This document shows positions 29,434-41,557 of a stretch of DNA of 64,000 nt, one piece after another. The position numbers and the translations under genes are program-made. The stretch is from Miscanthus floridulus (taxonomy: Eukaryota; Streptophyta; Magnoliopsida; Poales; Poaceae), in contig NC_089584.1 in NCBI RefSeq assembly GCF_019320115.1, positions 105,639,111 through 105,703,110 on the forward strand. Direction: 5' to 3'. The number at the start of each line of letters is the position of its first letter. Position 1 is the first letter of the stretch. Below the pieces are notes generated by a model. It had not been told where the DNA came from. It was given only the letters and a program-made list of their open reading frames with translations, and did no database searches.

Positions 29434-32400
29434 TTAAACAAAGAAATCATCTTCTAGACTTTCTACTGCAACTGGTGCAACAACTCCATTGTCAATGTAG
29501 GTGTCATCTTCATCATCATCATCCTCATCAAGTAAGACCGCATCATCTGGTTCGAGAACTACTTTGCCACGCACCTGATTAATAACAGAGGCATCACCAA
29601 TTGTGCCTTCCTTGTCTAGTCTTGTCCAATTTGACAAATCCTCATTTGGGCCTAATAGATTCATGTCTTGGATTCCCACATCAAGTAGATCGACTTCCAT
29701 GTCACCCTCATTTTCTGCTGCTGGCATGGCAAACAAATTTCTTGTCTCACCGCAACAACACTAGACCATCGTGGCTTGTTCATGAGGATGACAAAAAACA
29801 CTAGTTCAGCCTGTGTTGCCAGAATGTAAGGTTCATTTGAATATCTGAACCTGGAAGTATCAATATCAATAACACCATATTTATCCCTACTGTATCCTCT
29901 ACTTCTGTTGGTACTGGCAGTCGGCACATCATACCAATCACACTGAAATAATAAAACTTCTTTTTGTGCAGGGAACTCAAGTGAGATCATTCTTCTAATC
30001 ACTCCATACCAGGTCATGTTGCCAGTAGTACCATCACCCCTCACAAGCACACCACTGTTTTATGTGATGAGGTTTCTCTCAATGGTAGTCGTTCGAAATA
30101 GCCAGTTATTGATGTAGCATCTATTGAACACACGAGCTCAATGGTCCGGTCCTTGAGAAAGGGCATACATAAGTTCACTTGCTTCACCTTTCTCGTATAG
30201 TTTGGTGATCTACAAACATAGTTTGAAAACAAATGCCAGTTAATAAGTACATCATTCTAACCATCACGTGGAATAAAAAAATTAAAAAATAGAACTAACC
30301 TTGCCCTCGAACCACCTTACAAAGTGCTCCTCGTGTCGTTTATTAAGATTCCTTATACTATTTTTTAGTTCTTCCATGTGCTCGCTGCATCGAAATAGCC
30401 AATTAATTAATTAGTTGATGCCAGAAACAAAAAGTAGAGTAATTAATGATGGTATATTGCAACTTACTTGACCCATGGTCTGGCTTCATCGCAGTTACTA
30501 ATTATGTAGTGCCTCATCTTCCGAACCTCATCTGCACCAAATATCTTGGTAGTCTGTCCTCTCCTCTTGTAATCCATTTCTCCAAATACGCTTAGACTAG
30601 ATGGCGGCTCATTCACTATTGTACTTTCATGATGATCAGTGTGATTCAGCTTGGTGTTGACGTCCAAGAATCTAGAGCAAAATGTAAGGCACTCCTCGGC
30701 TATGTATCCCTCGGCTATTGAACCTTCTAGGTGTGCCTTGTTTCTCACATAGCCTTTAACAGTACGTAGATACCTCTCAACTGGATACATCCATCTATAA
30801 CACACGGGCCCTCCAAGTTTAGCCTCTTCAGCTAGATGAACCAGCAAATGAATCATGATATCAAAAAATATAGGTGGGAATACCATCTCAAGCCGACAAA
30901 GAGTCTCTTTAATTGAATTGCTAAGTTTGTCAAGATCTTCTTCCACAAGCTCCTTCGAACAAAGTGCACTAAAGAACCTACTAAGCTGAATCAATGGCAT
31001 GACAACTTCTTTGGGCAAAATCTTTCTGACGACTAAGGGTAACAATTTCTATAGAATAATATGGTAGCCATGTGTTTTCAGTCTAGACACCTTACAAGCA
31101 TTTGCGTCAACACATCTCCTTATATTGGAGCTAAACCCATCAGGCATCTTCGCTCCATGTAGAAATTGGCATAAACTTTTCTTGTCAGCCTTATCTAAAA
31201 AGTACAAGGCTGGTGGCAAGGTATAATTATCATTGTCAATGATAGGGTGCTGATCTTGCCTTATCCCTAGCCGTTCCATGTCAAGTCGGGTCTTCTCATT
31301 GTCCTTACATTTACCTTCAATTTCAAGCAAAGTACCCAATATGCTCTCGCATATGTTTTTCTCAATGTGCATCATGTCCAAATTATGCCTTATGAGCAAA
31401 GAAGACCAGTAAGGGAGCTCAAAAAATACTCTTCTTCCTCCAATTGTGCCATCTTTTATCTTCATCACGCTTCCTCTTTTTTGATGTCGCCTTTCCAAAT
31501 ATCACTTGATCAAAAGTTTCATACTGGTCCAATACCTGTTGACCAGACAGTGGTACTAGAGCCTCCCTGGTTTCCACCTCATTGTTGAAGCTCATCTTGT
31601 TCATGCGCCAGGATGGTTCGACAGCAAAAAACGACAATGTCCCATGTAGCAGTGCTTTTTTCCAAATCTCAACCACAAATAATCCATATCCTTGTGGCAG
31701 TATGGACATGCAAATTTGCCTTTTATGCTCCAACCAGAAAGCATCGCATATGCAGGAAAGTCATTAATTGTCCAAAGCAGAATAGCATGTAGTTTAAAAT
31801 TCTTCTTTACCTTGTCATCCCATGTATCAATTCCCTTTTCCCAAAGATCCTTTAGCTCATCAATGAGGGGCCTCAAATATACATCAATATTCATTCTAGG
31901 AGATTTTGGACCAGGAATTAACATTGACATAATCCAATAAGGTTGTTTCTCAAACAACCAAGGAGGCAAATTGTAAGGGATGAGGATAACAGGCCATGTG
32001 GTGTATGTAACATTTTGCATGCCAAAGGGGTTGAAGCCATCAGAAGCAAGACCCAACCTAATATTATGAGCTTCCTTTGCAAACCAACCATACTTGTTAT
32101 CCACATGCTTCCATGCCTTCAAGTCAGCAGGGTGACGCATTTTGCCATCATCGACCAATTCTTCCTTATGCCATCGCATTTGTGATGATGTGCTCTTTGT
32201 CATATATAATCTTTGTAGCCGAGGAGTAAGAGGAAAGTACTATAGGATTTTACATGGGACATGCTTCCTATTTGTTGTATCAGCATCACCATCCACAACG
32301 TCCTTGTGGGCACCGTCATTGGTCGTTTTCCACCTAGACTCGCCACATTTGGGACATGTATCTAGATTTGCGTTTTCCTTCCAAAATAACACACAATCCT

Positions 32401-33136
32401 TCTCACAGGCATGTATCTTTACATAGTCCAAGCCTAGATCTCAAACCACCCTTTGCACTTTCTCCATTGTGTTTAGGACACAGTGGCCTTTAGGAAAAAA
32501 CCTTGAGAATAGAATAAGTACCCCCTCCAATGCTCTGTTACTAATACCATACAAGCACTTAACCTAGAAAAGTGCAACAATAAAAGAGACCTTAGTAGCA
32601 TCCTCACAACCTGGATACAATTTCTTTTCTGCCTCCAGTAATAATTTGAAGAATATCTTTGCATGTTCATTTGACTGTTCATTGTCATTAGTATCTCTGA
32701 TCTCTCCATGTATAGCGCCTCTGATTAGGGATCTAACCAAATTAGTGACACCACGATCGTCATCACTTGGTGTGCCTTCTTCGTTGTCTACTCCAACTTC
32801 ATATGGTGCAGATTCGTTGTCTACTTCTATATTAGCTGGTGGTGGTGCATCATTGTGTACTTCTACATCAGCTGCTGGTGCATCTTCGTTGTGCAATCCC
32901 ACATCTGAACCTTCCCCTTCCCTGATAAAGCTTTCATCAAACCCTCTATGAAGCAAATGAAGCTGAACCAGAGGCCGTGGTCTGTATGCCATGCATACAC
33001 ATCTAGGACATGGACACACAACAGTTCCACCTCTCGATGTGCCACCAAATGTGATGTCTAGAAAATTTTGGAGATTCTCCTACCACTCAATTGAAGAACG
33101 AGGCAAGCGCATCCAACTCCTATCATCACCTGACAT
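29434..33136 (-). pseudogene. TNP2-type CACTA transposase, nearly intact, several exons
   Basis: Starts MSGDDRSWMRLP (33,136) with the transposon-associated domain FLDITFGGTS...VVCPCPRCVC, then an acidic linker. The transposase_21 region shows YVKIHACEKDCVLFWKEN, CPKCGESRW, HNIRLGLASDGFNPFG, PGPKSPRMNIDVYLRPLID, FPAYAMLSGWSIKGKFACP and YCHKDMD. Later come DMMHIEKNICESILGTLLEI and PPIFFDIMIHLLVHLAEEAK with PVCYRWMYPVERYL (DUF4218), then WYGVIRRMISLEFPAQKEV, DKYG and VVLEPDDAVLLDEDDDDED near the C-terminus (DUF4216). The intact protein excises and inserts the element. Stops at positions expected to be Gln, Arg or Trp (for example near 33,083, 32,441 and 31,048) break this copy. Confidence 0.9.
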
Positions 33137-33901
33137 TATTTTGCAATGACGAGATCACATCAAACACACCATGGTGGACGGGAGGAGGAGTCATCGAATG
33201 AGCAGAGGAGTTGGATAGGCACTGGATCGATGGCGATGCTCGACACCAAACGTCACGAGAGGAGGCGCCGTCGATGATGCAAGGGTTTCAACTGAACTAG
33301 AACAGGAGAAGAACTCTATGTCGCACATAAAAATTGCATCCATGGGAAGGCTTCTTTGCGCTGCCCCTCCTGTGCATTGTGGGCTAGGCCATTGATCAGT
33401 TTAGGCCCAGTCATGTTGGTGCTGGGCACGCTAGGAGCGTTGACCATTTTAGTACCACCTCGGATGCATATGGAGAGACACACCAACTTAAATACTCAGT
33501 CGTCGTTTGCTGTACTGAACTTCCAAATACTCAATCTTTGACCACCTAGCTCGGGTCGCATCCTCTCGAGCAATCGCACCTATCCATGGGCTACACTGCT
33601 TGTAGGGCCCATGGTTCTCTCGTGGCTGGCCCCTCTAGCACAGGCGCGCTATGTACGAGAATTTGTGATCCGAAGCCCAATTTTTTGGGTAAATTTTAGT
33701 TGAAAACAGGCGTTAAAAAAAGATCACCATGAACAAGTGGAATGCACATGCTAGTAACACGTTGAATAGGAGATCGATCTTCATTAACCAAAAACATAGT
33801 TCTAGCACTACAAGTTGAGCCAACCAGCCATGGACATCATTAGGCAAAAGCAAAAGAAACGCAACAGCTCGCTAATTCACAGCTTGCATACATAGAGAGA
33901 A
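33137..33901. other. transposase upstream region and spacer
   Basis: No gene. The part nearest 33,136 should be the TNP2 promoter and leader; the rest separates it from the F-box relic. A CGCCGTCGATG-type GC-rich patch near 33,270 is the only notable composition change. Confidence 0.4.
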
Positions 33902-34641
33902 TTAGTTTTTGATCCCCAGTCTCCTTTCAAACACCATAATTTCATGGCATATCCTGCAGTCCTCACTGCAAAATAGGCTAACTTGTTCCTAGCCCGTACC
34001 CTTGCCACAGGCGCCTCCAGCGCATGGGAAGTCACCGCAAACTGGTGCCAGCGGAAGCATATCACCATGATCGCGCCATGTAACTCTGGTGATGAGGCAC
34101 GTGGCCTCCTCACGGCACACCCGGTATCCATCGTTGCGCAGCTCCTTTGGGACGGTGCTCCCGCTCGCTGCCAAACCATCCTTGCCTTCGACGTAGCGGA
34201 TGTACATCTTCGCGATGTCATCGTCCATGGCCCCACTATTGTTCCTATACATCATTAGGGCATACAGGTAGCCCCCACATCATGCCCACCTATAGTGACG
34301 TGGGAGAGCTCATGGAGGGATGGCTGGGGGGCAGCGAAGAAATCTACTATCCCGGTGAGGGTGCAAGCCTCCGGGTTCCCCACACCAACCAGCAGAGCAG
34401 GGAGGGCATAGTACTTGTCTGGCTCATTCCATTGCATATCCTCCTAGTATGTTCTGAGCAATGCCACGTGCCATCCGATAGATGGGTCACCGCACGCATG
34501 GTGCATGACCCTATAGGTCGCCTGTAGCCTACCGAGGTTGTCCATGGGCTGGAAGGAGGTCACAGCAACGTGGCCGATGATGTCAATGAGCACCTCCATA
34601 AGGAGGTCTATGAGCAATCGACAGTGCCTCCTCAATGCCAT
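33902..34641 (-). pseudogene. F-box-type host gene captured inside the CACTA element
   Basis: From an ATG at about 34,641 the minus strand gives LLMEVLIDIIGHVAVTSFQ and MDNLGRLQATYRVMHHACGD (F-box-like). It continues QWNEPDKYYALPALLVGVGN, PEACTLTGIVDFFA, then after a frameshift near 34,256 MMYRNNSGAMDDDIAKMYIR, and ends DFPCAGGACGKGTG, FCSEDCRICHEIMVFERRLG. Grass F-box proteins of this family have this order: F-box, helical repeats, and a C-terminal Cys motif PCAG..CG...FCS.DCR. The stop at 33,902 looks native. Two TAGs (one in place of Trp) and one frameshift disable it. It has no role in transposition; capture from a host locus is the simplest explanation. No intron is visible. Confidence 0.7.
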
Positions 34642-35810
34642 GAACATATAGAGGTGGAGGGTCAGGAAATCTAAGGGGGAACGGTGGAAGGGGCGATGGT
34701 GGGCTACATGCTGAGTTCTTGAAAAGCTCTTTTTATGATATGGCAAGGAGACTACAGAGAGGGGGCAGGGTATAGGAGGAGTTATAGATATTAACCACTG
34801 TCGATGCCTTGGGAACTGCCGAAGAACAAGCAGAGGAGACGAGGAGATGGGGAGATGTATGTGTACATGCCTTCATAGGCATACGTGTACATGCATTCAA
34901 AGGGGTATAGTTAGCTGGAAGATGACTGTTTGCCTAGTGCACTAGTGCACTAGTTTGTCCTTGAGGATTCAACACCAGTGTCTGCATGCAAGCTGCAGCA
35001 TAACGTAGGCCTACAGCACGACTACGACTGGCATTACACCAAGACGTAGGCCTAGTACTCAAAAACTCTATTGACTATGACTGACATTACACGGTGACAC
35101 AGCAAAACATGACATGCCCCGAGATGGTAGATGGTGGATATGACAGATTAGTCTTAATTATGAAGATAACTTTCGCATGCTTTTGTATGTAGCATATCAT
35201 ATACTATGGTCTTCATGACAACGACCAAGATGCATCGCCACATATAGTACCAATCCAAGGGACGATGTAAGCAAAACGAGGTCATACAATGCAACGTGGA
35301 ATATGTAAGCAAATAAAACGAGGTCATACAATGCAATTACTGCTGGTGCTGCTGCCATGTTTTTTTCAGCACCAGTAAATTATTACATCGACCTAAGACA
35401 TAGATTAATCACTAGTGCTACTAATTACTGCCGGTGCTATCGCATGCATTGTCCCCAGCTATCGGTGCTTTGAGCTATGAGTGGGAAGGGTGCTTGGCTT
35501 CTTGATGCGTGGTGGTGCAATGGCGGCTGACGGTGCATGGGTGGGTGGAACTGACAGTGCATTAACTCGCACCCCTTGAAAGACGGAGCGCCTACGTTGG
35601 GAACCAGTGCGAGCAGCCAAGATGGACTCCTTGGTAAACGTGGCATCTCTTTGTGGGGAAGTGAAGGGCCACGACCAGTCGAAGGACTGGGTAAAACGGT
35701 GGCTCTTCATGGGAACCACGCGAGCAGTGTGGCTAGGGAGTTGAAGGGCCTACACGCAAAGTAGGGACAAATAATCACTCAAAGGAATAAATTCCTTCAG
35801 ACTTACCGAA
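34642..35810. other. CACTA internal spacer, left part
   Basis: No recognised gene. GTACATGC-rich short repeats lie near 34,860-34,900. At 35,459-35,719 a minus-strand open stretch reads RDATFTKESILAARTGSQRR, RSVFQGVRVNALS and PPRIKKPSTLP. It is GC-richer than its surroundings and could be another captured exon, but I do not recognise it. Confidence 0.35.
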
Positions 35811-35816
35811 ATCAGG

Positions 35817-35885
35817 TGATAGCTCAATGGTTTGTCCACTGCTCTGGAACTTGTAGGCTTTGGTTCGATTCAGGGATGCAACACA
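35817..35885 (+). repeat. tRNA-like segment 2
   Basis: TGATAGCTCAATGG (A-box-like) is followed 42 bases later by TGGTTCGATTC (B-box-like), then CAGGGATGCAAC and a T-rich tail. The spacing is that of tRNA genes and tRNA-derived SINEs. Pairing of the acceptor ends is poor, so it is not a functional tRNA. Confidence 0.45.
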
Positions 35886-36711
35886 TTTTTTTGCATTTTC
35901 TTTCAATTTATATTCCTTCATTTTTAATTTACAAATTTTTTAGTCCTAATTTTTTTGCCAATTTAGGTCTATACAATTCCATTATATATTTTCTTAAGTC
36001 CTAACACAATGTGCATGAGTGGATGCTATCACAAATATAAAGGTAAGTGTATATCACTAGCCTGGTTTAATTTATCACAAATACAAATACAAAGATAAGT
36101 GTATCTTGGTGTCACAAACCCAAACCTAGGTACATATGTCACGCTGCGAAAAGATGGTTTGTGCAATAAATCCTATCCTTGAGGAGATCGATTACCAATT
36201 TGCACTAAAACATTGTCTGAGCTCCCACATGAAATCACCTCAAGGCAAAGAAGGTGACATTGAACAAGATACACCTATATGATATGCCATATATATGATA
36301 CACCTATATGATACACATTTGATCAAACAAGATTCCAACTTGTCTATTCATAAGCCCCTGGTACCTTGGACACATTCGAAAAAGGTATGTTCATTGTAGA
36401 GTACGTAAATAGTAAAGCAAATGATAAAATGTTAATACAAGGGGTCGAGTAACACAATGCAAATAAAACCATGTGAAAGGAAAAAAGTTTTTCAAGAAAT
36501 TGGAAAAAAGAATCACCTGATTTGGACAACAAATGCGGAATCTAAACACGTTTAATGTTTTTACAATGAATCAAAATAAAAAAGATGAACACCATGAACC
36601 GAACTAGAACAGCATATGAACCCGGCGCCAACAAGTGGGTCCCTCATATCAGTGGCACGCCAGCCCAAAACTATGTATAATAATGTAGACAAGCAAGAAG
36701 TGAAACAAAAC

Positions 36712-36785
36712 AACCAGTAACTCAATGGTGTCTACGACAGTGATATAAATCGACGTTCCAGGTTCGATCCTTGTTCTCCACCCTT
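36712..36785 (+). repeat. tRNA-like segment 3
   Basis: AGTAACTCAATGG followed 44 bases later by AGGTTCGATCC and then TTGTTCTCCACCC with a T-rich tail. It is the same design as segments 1 and 2 but not close in sequence between the boxes. Confidence 0.45.
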
Positions 36786-36881
36786 TTTCCACTTATTTGT
36801 TTTGTAATTTTTGCTAAAAATTGGCTTGGCGCCCGCATGTAGCCATTTACCGCCTAATACCCCGCCCATTATGCGAACAAA

Positions 36882-37200
36882 ATGAATCTTAACATCCCCA
36901 CTTCCTCATTATCCTCCCCATCTCCTCCAATTCTTTCCTTACCCTCCCCCAACTCGGTTCCTGATCTACACCCACCGCCGCCACTTGTCTTCACCGTATC
37001 ATCATCATTGGAGGGGTGCCGGTGCAGGACTGCCCGTACCCAGAGGCCGCTGCGACGTGCCTCCCCACCGTCGGTGCTCAAGCCTCAAGGACTCCCAGAC
37101 TTCCTCTTCATCAAAGTTATGGCAACCCTATGGCCATTGATCTATTCACTTTTCACTTATGAAAGAGTAATGCATGTACCTATGGGTCTATGTAGTTAAT
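36882..37200 (+). other. leader or 5' exon region of the second CACTA gene
   Basis: An open stretch begins MNLNIPTSSLSSPSPPILSL and is Pro/Ser-rich, typical of low-complexity 5' sequence. It is followed by a possible intron ending TTGGACTGCAG at about 37,221. Whether this is translated is uncertain; the better supported start is the ATG at 37,234. Confidence 0.4.
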
Positions 37201-37233
37201 TTGTTCAATGTAGTTGGACTGCAGATTGCATCA

Positions 37234-39621
37234 ATGGAGACTCAATCGATGTCACCTGCGTTCAACATGCCAACACCTGCTTCATTGTCCAGACCTAGGC
37301 CGACGATGTCGCTTTTTCAAACACCTTCGTCCAGGACAGCGACACCTCCTGCCGATGAAGATGGAGGTGATGGCAGCCAATCACAAGAAAACCTCCGGCG
37401 TTCCACTCAGGACGACGATAGGTAACGACACAATGTCTGTTTGGATGCTACTGCAATGATTTAGAATTTGACAAATTACTTCAATAATAGTGAGATCCTT
37501 CAATAAACAGTAGTGAGATGCTTCAATAATATGAAGGACACATTATTGTTTGCCATTCTCAAGTTGTTCCTTCTTTAAATATTGTTTAGGGTGTGCTTAT
37601 GTTTCTTATTACATTCTATGACAGCTCAGAACAAACATGGATTGTTTCTTTCACTTGCAAGGGGGCACCGAGGGGGGGGGCAATAATTTGCTCAATATAC
37701 AATAGCCAGGGACGAGCTCACATTTGGTAACTTAATAACAATGAAATCAAATTTGGGGTATGGTACCAGGGACTACTTGTACTATAAGAGGAGAAGTGAT
37801 AACTCTGTAGCAACACTAAACGATATCGAATATGATGTCGATGCAAATGCAATGATATCAAGTAATGCAGAGGAGAGGGAGGTCAGATTAGTATTGTCAA
37901 GGGATCAAATAATAGAGCGAACTATGGACATAACACCCATTAAATTGCCAAGAACTGTGGCATCAAATAGTGAACATTCCATAGATGAGTCACTTGATGA
38001 TTACAAGGTGTGGCTTAATAATATGCATAGACAGGGCCAAGGCATGGGTAAGTTATGTTGCTGCCCTATTATGAATTATTATATTATATTATATTGCAAT
38101 GGCCAAATCACTAATAGCAGCATGGCTTTCGTAGATTTTGAAGATATATATAGGGATGACACAGTCAAGACTTACAAAGAATGGTTAAGGGTGCAAGGAA
38201 AACTAGATTAAATTAGTAATATATACCTTCTTTTCCCAAAATGTCAACCAACTTATTATTAGTCCTTCGCAATACATTTATAGTTTACACTTGTGACCTA
38301 TTGTCTGTAGGTGCATATGACAACCCTACAAATCAGATAAATTTACTAAATTCAAGTCAAGATAGCAATCCAACACCACCTCTGAACTAGCCATCACATG
38401 CTCGGCATGAGAAAACACAGGGAGATAGTAAGCGATGCTTATTGTGATTTTATTTTGATGTTTAGTTCAGTTCAGTTTTCCCTATATAAATGATTTTGTT
38501 TAATCTCTTGCACTGTATATTGTTTCGATGGACAAGACTCCCAAAAGAGGAAGGCACGAGGTACTGTGAAAGGATTGGCAGCCAGCCACAAGAGATCCAA
38601 GTAGGGTAGTCAGAAGCTTAAAGTCTAATTCTCTAGACGTGGAGGAGATGTAGGTGAGAACGCACACACATTTACTAATGAAATAGTAGTGTACATAAGG
38701 AAAAAAGCACCACTCATTGGGGTGAGAACATGGAAGGATATCCACCAAGATGTCAAAAATTCAATAGTATCTGATATGATGGTAAGTTTCTGATTTGTTT
38801 TTGCTAGCATACATAGTTTTGTTACCAAATTATTTAAGAAGTAACCTAGAATTTATGTTTTATATGTTGAACAACATAAGTGGGACATTGAGAATAACGA
38901 AGAAAATAGGAAAAAGATATGGACCATCACTAATGAGTATTACAAAGGATGGCGAGCAACATTTAGTGCTACGTACAGGGCATACACCACCTATGAGGAG
39001 AGAATGAGACATAAGCCAGAAGAGTTGGACATTGTTGAATGGCACTATCTGGTTTTGTATTTTGGCAAGACAAATTTTCAGGTTTGATGACCTTTACTTT
39101 ATTCTTGCCATTTGCACTTGATGAAATAAAGGCTATGTTTCGGTACATTGCAATATTTTTTATAATCAACTCCTTGTGCAGAGGGTTAGTTGCAAGAATT
39201 ATCGGAATCGGCAGAATGTAAAGGTACACCATCGGGCAGGATCAAAGACTTTTTCTCAGTGTAGCTTTGAGAAGGTAATAACTTCAGAAGCACATGACCA
39301 TGCTTCCTTACCTTTTGAAATATCACTAATTTGTTACATTCTTGCCTAATTAGAGGGACCCAATAACTGGTGATGAGCCAAATGATTCGGACCTTTTCAT
39401 GATCACGCACAGTAAGAATGGGCAATGGACAAGCCAAGAATCTAGGAATGTCTATGTGAGTATATAATAGTTTGTACAAACCTTATTAACTGATGCAAAG
39501 TGAACCCCTACAAAATCATTTTCAATAAACTACTTCAACTGTCCTCCTTTGTTAGGATACTGCATGCAGCAAAATTTTGGAGAGGGAAACAGATGGAGAA
39601 GCACTCATCATCTTAGACGTG
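37234..39621 (+). pseudogene. Transposase_24-type CACTA gene (Ptta/TNPA-like), multi-exon
   Basis: Exon pieces: METQSMSPAFNMPTPASLSR (37,234-), RRSDNSVATLNDIEYDVDAN (from about 37,741) and EIVVYIRKKAPLIGVRTWKD (about 38,640-38,780). The key piece at 38,873-39,080 reads ENRKKIWTITNEYYKGWRAT and AYTTYEERMRHKPEELD with WHYLVLYFG. RVSCKNYRNRQNVKVHHRAG (39,182-), RDPITGDEPNDSDLF (39,356-) and a final piece ending ALIILDV-stop follow. Exons end at GT and begin after AG. The N-x-x-N-R ... H-x-x-G-S-K spacing is the plant transposase En/Spm type (PF03004). These proteins bind subterminal repeats and assist TNP2. It is divergent from TNP2. Exon boundaries were placed by eye and are approximate. Confidence 0.75.
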
Positions 39622-40110
39622 TAGCAAAGGAGGGGATATGACAGTTAGTTTTACTACTACTAAAGCACTAAGGGATGCTGCGGCTAAGAAACGAGCATTA
39701 TCCAAAAGGAATCAACAAGCTGGCAAAGCATAGGTGATTTTTGACTCCACTACCTATGAATATTTCTGAATCAGATTTAGTTGGCTAGTTCCTGTCACTA
39801 TAAAGTAAAATGATACTTAGCTAAATACTAAGTTTCTATTTGCTGAATATACTAATGTTAATGATTATTTCAGGAGCAAGATAGAGTTTGAGTGGAGCGC
39901 ACAACTGATGGATGGTCAATGTCAAGCTAACCTTTGCTACAGTGCTACACATAGCTTATTACATTTTGAACTGTTCAAAGTAGCTATTGTGCGTCAGATA
40001 CAACTAAGTTTGATATTGGATGTGGTTTCATTAATGAGTTGTACAAACAAAGCATATTTTGGATTAATGGATGTCTAAATGCTTCTTTCATCATATATTG
40101 TTCGGCATTC
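39622..40110. other. 3' flank of the second CACTA gene
   Basis: AT-rich; short open pieces (KRALSKRNQQAGKA) near 39,690 could be a further small exon, but support is weak. Confidence 0.35.
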
Positions 40111-40878
40111 AATTATTGTTTGAAGCAAACAAAGTGTTGCAATATGGACTATCGACAAAATAATTTGGCATTGCAATATATGATATAGCAACAAACAAAT
40201 GGTGTTGCAAAAAACATCATACCAACAGAATAGTGGGCGTTGCAATAGAGTCTCCAAACTGTAGCAACACAATAGTTAGCGTGGCAATAGAGGGTCCAAC
40301 AATAGCAACCGGTACTGATCATTGCAATAGAGAGGCAACCTCTAGCAACCAAACATTTACCATGGCAATAGACGGATGCACCTATACCAACCACAATGTT
40401 TAGTGTTGCAATAGAGAGGCTACCTCTAGCAACCAAATATTTATCATGGCAATAGATGGTTCCACCTATAGCAACCAGTATTGATCATTGCAATAGAGAC
40501 GCTACCTCTAGCAACCAAATATTTATCGTGGCAATAGACAGTTCCACCTATAGCAACCACCGAGATAGCATGGCAACAGAGGGTCCATCTATTGTAATGC
40601 TATTGATGCGTGTCAATAATGTCTATTGCAACACCAAATATCATTGATAGTGCACCTATTGCCACACTTTGGGTTCGTGGCAATAGGTATTTCTGGTGTT
40701 GCAATAGGGGGAAAATCTATTGCAACACCAAAGAGAGTCGTTGGGCAAACCTTTCCCAATGGTTACTATGGCAATGCCTACCAACAAAAATTTTTTGTTG
40801 TAATTTTGTCTTTCACAACCATTTTTGGTATATTGCAACGCTTTTAGGCCGTTGCATCAGGGGTAAAACCTTGTAGTG
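40111..40878. repeat. right subterminal repeat region of the CACTA element
   Basis: Dense TTGCAA motifs alternate with GCAACC and GGCAATAG variants, including three near-copies of a unit of about 60 bp with ATAGAGAGGCAACC and TCTAGCAACCAAA followed by TATTTATC (around 40,330, 40,410 and 40,500). It ends in the terminal repeat ACCTTGTAGTG. The region is slightly longer and more regular than the left one. Confidence 0.85.
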
Positions 40879-41557
40879 AGGCCATCGGTCCACTGTCGAG
40901 GTCCAATAAAGGATGGCACACACTTTGGTTCTACGTGAAGAATGACGTCGCCGCCCCCTTGTCAGACTTCACCAGACACCTAATCGAAGAGACGCCATCG
41001 GTGTGGGGGTGGGGACCCCCGACAAGGAAAAAATAAAATGCTCCATGACCTCCTAGATGCCATCATGCTCCTGAAGAACCATGGTCTTCGTAGGGCCGGT
41101 GTCATCGAGGCGTATCACACAAGGAGGGTGGCACTGCTGATGGTGTGCACCCTCCCGCTATATAGGATGACGCCCGACACATAGCTCGGCGGGACAGTGC
41201 TCGCCTAGGGGTGGCTTACCACAGCAAGGTCGTGCAGCGCATCAATGAAGTGATAGAGGAGTCTAACGTTGTGTTCTTATCTCGAGACATCCCATGATGT
41301 GACCAGATGTGGGCTTTGTTGAGTTGCCAGCGAGGTTGGGCTTTTGAGCCTCTATTGTGCCGCTGCCAGAGCATGCGGCCGTGAGGGCAACGAACCGCAC
41401 CACAGATGAAAAGAGGAAGAAGAAGAAAGATGAGGAGAAGGCGAAGCGACGGGCGAAGCAACGAGCGAGGTTGGACCGAGGAAGGCAACGACAAGGTTCA
41501 GAAGAGGAAGAGGAGGAAGAGGGTGATGGTTTCGAGTCACCCATCCAATAGGTTAAG
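40879..41557 (+). pseudogene. antisense gene, middle piece (C-terminal to the Transposase_28 domain)
   Basis: Continues the gene interrupted at 28,351: SNKGWHTLWFYVKNDVAAPL, SDFTRHLIEETPSVWGWG, then after stops INEVIEESNVVFLSRDIP, and a Lys/Arg/Glu-rich stretch from 41,400 (KRKKKKDEEKAKRRAK-type) followed by acidic residues. The WF-Y-KND and basic-acidic tail occur in this order in the grass family. It is interrupted again at 41,557 by an LTR element. Confidence 0.75.

Larger units (their letters stand above)
28352..40878. mobile_element. CACTA (En/Spm-type) DNA transposon, 12.5 kb, complete ends
   Basis: Left end CACTACAAGGTTCTACC and right end (reverse complement) CACTACAAGGTTTTACC are terminal inverted repeats with one mismatch. 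The 3-bp target duplication AGG is exact (28,349-28,351 and 40,879-40,881). Both ends have arrays of TTGCAA-containing subterminal repeats. Inside are a TNP2-type transposase on the minus strand, a Transposase_24-type gene on the plus strand, an F-box-like gene relic and tRNA-like segments. It interrupts the antisense gene of a gypsy element. The two transposition genes carry few stops compared with neighbouring elements, so it is comparatively young. Confidence 0.95.

Noticed and set aside
35817..36785. Functional tRNA genes
   Set aside because: A- and B-box-like motifs are present, but acceptor and other stems do not pair and no standard anticodon loop is evident.
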